Below, piece after piece: positions 32,077-37,537 of a DNA stretch of 37,537 bases. Position numbers and translations under genes: made by a program. Below the pieces are notes generated by a model, which was not told where the DNA came from, did not search any database, and saw only the letters and a list, made by a program, of their open reading frames with translations. Source of the DNA: JABDGV01 sp964577935 (lineage in GTDB: Bacteria; Chlamydiota; Chlamydiia; Chlamydiales; FEN-1388); contig CAZOAJ010000017.1 of the NCBI GenBank assembly GCA_964577935.1, positions 1 to 37,537 on the forward strand, in the 5' to 3' direction. How positions within the stretch are numbered: the first letter of the stretch is position 1; each line of letters begins with the position of its first letter.

Positions 32077-33290
32077 GGATCTATTCTCCCTTGGTTAACA
32101 CCTATATTGAGTTTTAGAGTCCTGTAAACAGTTTTGGCAATCATGAATTCTTCATCTGTATGAATGACGCGGACTGTAACAGGACTTTCCTTTTCTGAAA
32201 TGACACCATCGTTCGTCCTATTGAGGCGACTTTCTAGTTTGATGCCTAAGAATTCTAAACCATCGCAGATTCTGCTCCGAATAGCACCCGAGTTTTCGCC
32301 GATCCCGCCAGAAAACACGAGTGTGTCTAGGCCGCCTAATGCTGCTGCAAAGGAGCCAATACATTTTTTTATTTGATAGCAAAATTGAGTGATTGCTTCA
32401 GCTGCACGAAAATCTCCCACTTCAGAATCAAGCAGATCACGCATATCTGGGCTTGTTTCCGATATACCCAATAGTCCAGACTCGAAGTTGACGATTTCAT
32501 GAAATCGTTTTGCATCGATACCTTCGGTTCGTGCTAGATACCAAGCAATTCCCGGATCAAGATCCCCTGAGCGAGTACTCATGGGCACTCCGGATGTTGG
32601 AGTAAAGCTCATACTGGTATCAATCGATTTGCCATCATGTACAGCTGCGAGGCTTACACCGCTGCCAAGGTGGGCGAGAATAATTCGGCCTTGTGCTCTA
32701 TCAGGCCCATCCAATTCACTAAGCTTTTGCATGAGAAATTCATAGGATAATCCATGAAATCCATACCTTCGAATCCCTTGAGCTTCATATCGGCGCGGTA
32801 TAGGTAGTAACTTAGCGACTTGGGGCATATTGTGGTGAAAAGCTGTGTCAAAACATGCCAGCTGTCTGAGATTTGGAAATTTGATGCGAAATGCTTCTAT
32901 CAAAAGGATTTCTTGTGGAAGGTGTTCTGGATCGAATGGACTCAAGTGATGGAGCTCTTCAATAAGTTGGGTGGTGATTTCTTGAGGCTTATAGTATATT
33001 GGCCCTCCATGAACTACTCGATGTCCTATTGCTATCAGTTCAATATGTTCAAGCTGTTCCTCTATCCAGGATATGAGAATGGTTGCAGCGGCTGAGTGAT
33101 CAGGAGCTGTAACAGATCGAGAAAAATCACCGGTCGGGTCCTTTACCTTGAAGGTGGTTTGAGAAAGTCCAATCCTGTCAATTTCGCCCTCTAGCGACTT
33201 AGTGCATGAGTTTTCAGCTGAGAATATCGCGAACTTTATACTCGATGATCCACCATTGATGGCTAAGATATGCTTTTTAGGTGGTGTCAT
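32073..33290 (-). CDS. ackA: Acetate kinase
   Basis: This 405-residue cytosolic ASKHA-fold kinase interconverts acetyl phosphate + ADP with acetate + ATP. Motifs seen are AINGGSSSIKFAIF (N-terminal phosphate loop), GHRVVHGG, CFDTAFHHNMP, HLGSGVSLAAV, MSTRSGDLDPG (conserved Arg/Asp) and FSGGIGENS. The ATG at 33290 lies within the end of the upstream P-type ATPase gene (14-bp overlap); a TTG at 33302 is a weaker alternative. Its stop overlaps the phosphoketolase start. Together these two enzymes give a short ATP-yielding sugar phosphate pathway. All core residues appear intact. Confidence 0.97.
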   Translation of the reverse strand: MTPPKKHILAINGGSSSIKFAIFSAENSCTKSLEGEIDRIGLSQTTFKVKDPTGDFSRSVTAPDHSAAATILISWIEEQLEHIELIAIGHRVVHGGPIYYKPQEITTQLIEELHHLSPFDPEHLPQEILLIEAFRIKFPNLRQLACFDTAFHHNMPQVAKLLPIPRRYEAQGIRRYGFHGLSYEFLMQKLSELDGPDRAQGRIILAHLGSGVSLAAVHDGKSIDTSMSFTPTSGVPMSTRSGDLDPGIAWYLARTEGIDAKRFHEIVNFESGLLGISETSPDMRDLLDSEVGDFRAAEAITQFCYQIKKCIGSFAAALGGLDTLVFSGGIGENSGAIRSRICDGLEFLGIKLESRLNRTNDGVISEKESPVTVRVIHTDEEFMIAKTVYRTLKLNIGVNQGRIDP

Positions 33291-35172
33291 GTTGATGCTC
33301 AATAAGAGGTATATCGGTCATGATGGTTGGTTTCCAGATAGTCCTTAAGGAATTTACAATTGCAAATACATCGATAACTTCTTGGGAGATTGCTCCAGCA
33401 ACAGGGGGAAGGAAGCCAAAAGCTGCTATAATCATTCCAAATATCGAGAGTGCCATCCCGCCAAAGGCGCTTTGCAAAGCGATAATTCTCATCCTCTTGC
33501 TGATATGTAAAAGCTCATCCACCTTTTCTAGGCTGCTGTCCATAACTACGGCTCCGGCTGCCTCAGCCGTAATGTCGCTATTTACACCAAAGGCAATTCC
33601 AACTGTGGCAGTAAGTAAAGCAGGGGCATCGTTAATTCCATCGCCAAGGTATGCTGTTTTTGCGCGATTTGTTTCACTCCTCACTATATCGACTTTTTCC
33701 TCAGGACTTTTACCTGCATAAATATCTGTAATTCCGACAGTGTTTGCTAAATATTTTACTTCCTCTTCACGGTCACCTGAAACGATCATCACTTTGTTAA
33801 TTCCATGGTTTGGAATTAAGTGATGAATGAAGGAGAGGCTATCAGAGCGTGGAGAGTCTCGAAATCGGTAGTGAGCTGCTAATTGATGATCGACAATGAT
33901 GACACATTCAAGACCCGATCCTTTGGGCAAGAGAGCGGCCTCTTTATCTAAACCAATAGTATGAAGATGTTTGCGACTTGTGATAATGACTTCGTGTCCA
34001 TCAACAATGCCTTGAAGGCCTGCTCCTTTCGGTTCGTTTATTTGCTGGGCATCAAGTAGCTTTATGCCTTCATTTGTAGCTTTTTCAAGTATTGCACTAG
34101 ATAAAGGGTGTTTAGAATACCGTTCGATGCTTGCTACAAGCTTTAAGGTGGTTTGAGGATTATTATTGTTATATAGCGTTTGATCGGTAAGAGTCGGCTT
34201 TCCATAGGTGAGTGTTCCCGTCTTATCAAAAATCATCGTTGTGCACTGGTTAATTTGCTCAAGTATGACGGGATTCTTGATCAATATTCCTCTTTTTGCA
34301 CACAAGGAGATTGATCCAATAATTGCTACAGGGATAGCAATAAGGAGAGGGCAGGGAGTGGCAATTACAAGAACTGCCAAAAAACGGACTGCATTGCCGC
34401 TTATAAACCAAGCGAGTAGTGCAATTATAATCGCAGTTGGTGTGTACCAGGCACCTAATTGATCTGCAAGTCTTCGCATGTGAGGACGCTTTTGCGCTGA
34501 CTCGGACATCACCTGCATGATTTTTGCAAAACGAGAATCCTGAGCTAATTTATTTGCTTTAATGGTGATTGATGCATCTCCATTAATCGATCCTGAAAGA
34601 ACGGCAGAACCTGGAGCCTTTGAGATCAGAAATGGCTCGCCTGTAAGGTATGACTCATCCATAACGCCATTGCCTACTACAACTTCGCCATCGACGGGGC
34701 AAATCTCATGGGGAAAAATAGTCAGCAGGTCACCAATAGCGACTTGTTCTACTTGTATATCCTCGATAACTCCATTGCTTTTTCTGTGTGCTATTGTTGG
34801 GGATCTTTTTGCGATAACTTCAAGCATTTTAGAGGCTGTTCTAATTGCGTAGTTTTCAAGCGTTATTCCTCCCGAAAGCATCAACACTACAAGTGAACCT
34901 GCTAAATATTCATCAAGGAGGACGGCGGTAATAATAGATATGCCTGCAAGGAGATCTGATCCAAATTCGAAGGAAATGATTTTGCGAAAAAGGTCGAAAA
35001 TGAGGAGGGTTCCTCCCAATGCTAGAGTTAGATAGAGAGGGTAAGATGAATATATCTTGAGGCTTGGTGCTACGTACTCGAGGAGTGTGTATGCAAAGAT
35101 GCTCATACATGCCAAAAGAGCAATATATCCTTCCATGCCGAACTGGTTTGCTTTTTTTAGGCTTGATTGCAT
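33277..35172 (-). CDS. Heavy-metal-type (P1B) P-type ATPase lacking an N-terminal metal-binding domain
   Basis: This 631-residue membrane pump has hydrophobic pairs at about 16-60 and 74-105. The actuator TGEP is at 177-180, the ion-pathway motif ATPCPLL at 271-277, the phosphorylation site DKTGT at 316-320, and GDGINDAPAL in the hinge region. The motif is Cys-Pro-Leu rather than the usual Cys-Pro-Cys or Cys-Pro-His, so the transported metal is unclear (possibly Mn, Zn or another divalent ion). There is no N-terminal HMA domain. It is first in an operon with ackA and xfp, overlapping the former. The functional link to the phosphoketolase pathway is not obvious; metal supply or energy coupling may be involved. 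AGGA lies ten bases before the ATG. Confidence 0.92.
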   Translation of the reverse strand: MQSSLKKANQFGMEGYIALLACMSIFAYTLLEYVAPSLKIYSSYPLYLTLALGGTLLIFDLFRKIISFEFGSDLLAGISIITAVLLDEYLAGSLVVLMLSGGITLENYAIRTASKMLEVIAKRSPTIAHRKSNGVIEDIQVEQVAIGDLLTIFPHEICPVDGEVVVGNGVMDESYLTGEPFLISKAPGSAVLSGSINGDASITIKANKLAQDSRFAKIMQVMSESAQKRPHMRRLADQLGAWYTPTAIIIALLAWFISGNAVRFLAVLVIATPCPLLIAIPVAIIGSISLCAKRGILIKNPVILEQINQCTTMIFDKTGTLTYGKPTLTDQTLYNNNNPQTTLKLVASIERYSKHPLSSAILEKATNEGIKLLDAQQINEPKGAGLQGIVDGHEVIITSRKHLHTIGLDKEAALLPKGSGLECVIIVDHQLAAHYRFRDSPRSDSLSFIHHLIPNHGINKVMIVSGDREEEVKYLANTVGITDIYAGKSPEEKVDIVRSETNRAKTAYLGDGINDAPALLTATVGIAFGVNSDITAEAAGAVVMDSSLEKVDELLHISKRMRIIALQSAFGGMALSIFGMIIAAFGFLPPVAGAISQEVIDVFAIVNSLRTIWKPTIMTDIPLIEHQHDTT

Positions 35173-35283
35173 TGATGCGCATCCTGAAATTTAATCTAAC
35201 ACTCTGACAAGCTTGATATATCCTTAAGATGACTTAATTTCTTCAAATAATTACTTTGTTAAGTCTTATGGGGTTAAGTATTA

Positions 35284-35847
35284 ATGAAGTTAAAAATCGG
35301 TGTCATGGGTTCCGCTTCAGGTAAATTGCAAAAAGAGCATTTGGAGAAGGCTTATGAGCTCGGATGTGCAATTGCTGAAAATGGATTTATTACTATCACA
35401 GGTGCTTGTCCTGGGTTTCCTCTTGAAGCTGCTAAAGGAGCAAGCAGTAAAGGAGGATTAGTTATAGGAATTTCGCCTGCTCTCAGTGAAAAAGAACACA
35501 TAGATAAGTATGCTTCGCCAACTGCTTATCATGATGTTCTTATCTTTACAGGAAGCGGTCTTATGGGACGAGAGGTTGTAAACATACGAAGTTCGGATAT
35601 TGTGATTATTATAGGAGGCCGCTCAGGGACTCTAGGTGAATTTTCTATTGCATATGATGAGGGTAATCTCATCGGAGCTCTTCTAGGCACAGGAGGTATT
35701 GCCTCGGAGCTTAAAACTATAGTCAAACTTGTAAGAAAGAAAACAGGGGCGAAAGTCATCTACGAATCTGATCCAAGAGTTCTTTTAGATAAGCTTGTAG
35801 ATTACTACCTTAAATATCACATAAAACATCCATGCGTTCATTCGTGA
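35284..35847 (+). CDS. SLOG/LOG-like nucleotide-binding protein
   Basis: This 187-residue protein has a Rossmann-like SLOG fold: a KIGVMGSASG N-terminal strand-loop, ITGACPGFPLEAAKGA (about 38-53), a central FTGSGLMGREVVNIRSSDIVIIIGG and GGRSGTLGEFSIAYDEG (about 117-133), matching the PGGxGTxxE-type nucleotide-binding motif of the lysine-decarboxylase-like (LOG) family. LOG members are phosphoribohydrolases; relatives bind nucleotides in unknown pathways. A 7-bp inverted repeat, GACTTAA/TTAAGTC (35231-35265), lies in the leader and might be an operator. It converges on the RNB gene with a 10-bp overlap. The exact substrate is unknown. Confidence 0.75.
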   Translation: MKLKIGVMGSASGKLQKEHLEKAYELGCAIAENGFITITGACPGFPLEAAKGASSKGGLVIGISPALSEKEHIDKYASPTAYHDVLIFTGSGLMGREVVNIRSSDIVIIIGGRSGTLGEFSIAYDEGNLIGALLGTGGIASELKTIVKLVRKKTGAKVIYESDPRVLLDKLVDYYLKYHIKHPCVHS

Positions 35848-37295
35848 AGGCAGATGAAATCGATAAATCCTTTTGTGACATCAACATATTTTAATTTAAC
35901 CACCACTCTATCACCAATCTTCAGTCTTGAATAACCTTGAATAATTTTGCCCTCTACTGCCGGCTGAAGAATACGTACCCACGTTCCTTTTTCACCAACA
36001 CCTGTGACAATACCATCAAAAATTCTTCCTATTTGAGAAGATAGCAGGAGGGCTGCAGCTGATTTATTCATCTGTCTTTCAACTTTTGTTGCTGCGTCTT
36101 CTTGGACACTACAATGAGTTGCAAGAGTACGTAATTCTGAGAGCGTGTAGGGAAGCTTTTCTTTACGCAAAAATGCTTTAAATTGGCGCTGAGAAATAAG
36201 ATCTGGGTAGCGCCGATTAGGTGCTGTAGAGTGAGTGTAATCTGAAATGGCAAGGGCGAAATGGCCAACGGGATTTTCTGGGTCATTTTCTACAATATAC
36301 TCACCTCTTCCCAAGAGCTTAATGACAGTTAAGGAAAGATCTGGGAAGGTGTCGGGATCAGCTAATTTCCTCTTCATGAGAAAAATGTCTAATGCTTGAG
36401 AATCAGGTTCTTTAGGAAGGGTTTCTCCATAGCTTTGAGCGACTTCTATAATCCGATCCCAGTATTTGGGAGTGCGAACGACACGGCGTATTCCTGCAAT
36501 TTTTGCATCGGCGAGATGGAAAGCCATGGTTCTATTGGCAGCGATCATAAATTCTTCTATAAGCTGATGCGCAAAGTTATGAGGAGGAAGCTCGATCTCG
36601 ATCTCCTCATCACTCCTTATTTTAACTTCAGCATCTGATGATTCAAGGGTTAAGGATCCTGCTTCATGTCGTTTTGATTTTAGAATTTGTGCAACTTCAT
36701 GTTGTATTCTTAAGGCCTTTTCAAGGCCAGGAACTTTCATCACTTTATCAGACACATTCTTCTTGCCTTCAAGCCATGCACCAATGTTGCTGTATGTCAG
36801 TTGAGCATGGTTACGTACTGTTGCTTGAAAAATCGAGGAGGTTTCAATTTCACCTTGGAGATTGATTTCAATTTTTAATACCATAGATACCCGATCTTCA
36901 TTCTCATTGAGTGAGGTGAGGTTCGTGGATAGTTTTTCGGGTAACATTGGGAATATTTTTGCAGGCGTATAGACAGAGGTTGTATTAATTTTTGCATGTA
37001 TATCTATTGGGGAGTCTTTAGGGACTAAGGCATCTACGTCTGCAACCGCAATCCATATAGTTATCTTATTATCCGCTCCTTTTTCCGCGTAGGTTAATTG
37101 ATCTAGATCACGAGAATCGTCATTATCAATTGAACACCACGGAAGTCCACGCAGATCAAGTGCTGAAGAAGGTGTGACGGCAGGAGCGTTTATTTGGGTT
37201 AGTTGTTGTATTGCTTCGATAGAAAATTCTGGTTCTAAGCCTCTTTGTCTCATTACTTGGTGAGCTAATTGCTTAAGATCAGGTGTCATTTTCAT
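35838..37295 (-). CDS. RNB-domain 3'-5' exoribonuclease (RNase II/R family)
   Basis: This 485-residue protein is mostly an RNB catalytic domain. The active-site Asp cluster is in SIDNDDSRDLDQ (about 52-63), followed by IWIAVADVDALVP and TTSVYTPAKIFPMLPE. HSTAPNRRYPDLI (about 354-366) is the conserved C-terminal RNB block, and an S1-like domain ends the protein. It lacks the N-terminal cold-shock domains of full-length RNase R or II (600-800 residues), so it is the compact form known in several lineages. It degrades single-stranded RNA from the 3' end. It overlaps the convergent SLOG gene by 10 bp. No clear promoter or ribosome binding site was seen upstream. Confidence 0.9.
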   Translation of the reverse strand: MKMTPDLKQLAHQVMRQRGLEPEFSIEAIQQLTQINAPAVTPSSALDLRGLPWCSIDNDDSRDLDQLTYAEKGADNKITIWIAVADVDALVPKDSPIDIHAKINTTSVYTPAKIFPMLPEKLSTNLTSLNENEDRVSMVLKIEINLQGEIETSSIFQATVRNHAQLTYSNIGAWLEGKKNVSDKVMKVPGLEKALRIQHEVAQILKSKRHEAGSLTLESSDAEVKIRSDEEIEIELPPHNFAHQLIEEFMIAANRTMAFHLADAKIAGIRRVVRTPKYWDRIIEVAQSYGETLPKEPDSQALDIFLMKRKLADPDTFPDLSLTVIKLLGRGEYIVENDPENPVGHFALAISDYTHSTAPNRRYPDLISQRQFKAFLRKEKLPYTLSELRTLATHCSVQEDAATKVERQMNKSAAALLLSSQIGRIFDGIVTGVGEKGTWVRILQPAVEGKIIQGYSRLKIGDRVVVKLKYVDVTKGFIDFICLHE

Positions 37296-37471
37296 AACCG
37301 ATTCAACCCATGCTTTAATGATATTTTTAGCAAAACGATAAATATCACTTAAAGCCTAACTAAGAGGAATATGTAAAGACGAAAGTTCTTTTGGCATGGA
37401 TAATAATTTAATCAAAATGCTTTTCGTCGCACTATGTAGTTATAAATTTATAACAAAAAAATCAGTTTATT

Positions 37472-37537
37472 ATGTCAATTCAAGGTAGTCCTAAACAAGT
37501 AGTGCTCAAGATTTCATTTGATGAAAGATATTCATAG
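37472..37537 (+). CDS. Very short ORF at the right window edge (21 aa)
   Basis: ATG at 37472 opens 21 codons (starting MSIQGSPKQ) and ends with TAG at the last three bases of the window. There is no ribosome binding site. It may be a small gene, the start of a longer frameshifted gene, or chance. The AT-rich gap 37296-37471 holds nothing else I can identify. Confidence 0.2.
   Translation: MSIQGSPKQVVLKISFDERYS

Noticed and set aside
1..37537. tRNA genes, rRNA genes, insertion sequences, integrase or phage genes
   Set aside because: I saw no cloverleaf with a T-arm motif, no rRNA sequence and no transposase or integrase motifs in the translated ORFs.

Overview
The window looks like a chromosomal piece of an environmental, amoeba-associated chlamydia (order Parachlamydiales or a relative). 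The strongest evidence is the minus-strand gene order cdsU - cdsV - copN - scc1-like chaperone - malQ with ychF on the far side. This is the type III secretion (T3SS) neighbourhood I know from Chlamydia. Here a large plus-strand gene is inserted between cdsU and ychF. The DNA is AT-rich. I see no tRNA, rRNA, CRISPR array or insertion sequence. I cannot name the species.

Layout. (1) 1-923: mostly non-coding, but it holds two small ORFs with strong ribosome binding sites (313-432 and 585-734) that share a C-terminal signature, R-S-(F)-Y-W-R-Y-R-R-x-F-x-V. (2) 924-7405: a tightly coupled plus-strand operon with an unknown protein, an NCS1/CodB-like permease, a DUF917 protein, a HyuA-like hydantoinase/oxoprolinase subunit and a conserved protein of unknown function. 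(3) 7513-14042: a small coiled-coil membrane protein, then five surface-carbohydrate-type enzymes. These are a GT-A-like protein, a triple GT-A protein, a GT92-like enzyme, a GT10 fucosyltransferase and a class I methyltransferase. All five carry an N-terminal signal peptide or membrane anchor. (4) 14122-20992: the T3SS/malQ block, read leftwards from a consensus -35/-10 promoter at 21029-21057. (5) 21308-24571: a 1087-residue protein that fuses a pentatricopeptide repeat (PPR) array to a C-terminal SET methyltransferase domain. (6) 24710-28159: ychF, a THUMP-type rRNA methyltransferase, and a divergent phosphodiester-glycosidase-like exported protein. (7) 28223-29633: a 43-residue leader peptide rich in Leu, Ile and Val, followed by brnQ, a branched-chain amino acid carrier; this resembles ilv-type attenuation. 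(8) 29719-35172: a minus-strand operon of a P1B-type ATPase, acetate kinase and phosphoketolase with overlapping genes. (9) 35284-37537: a SLOG/LOG-like protein, an RNB-domain exoribonuclease, and a very small ORF at the window edge.

Most unusual items: the PPR-SET fusion inside the T3SS locus, whose central repeats read by the PPR code as U-A-N-U-A-A-G-G-(C/U), with a matching site at 24643-24650 just before ychF; the paired YWRYRR small ORFs; the brnQ leader peptide; and the cluster of glycan enzymes with export signals. Functions beyond family level are inferences from sequence reading only; no database search was run.
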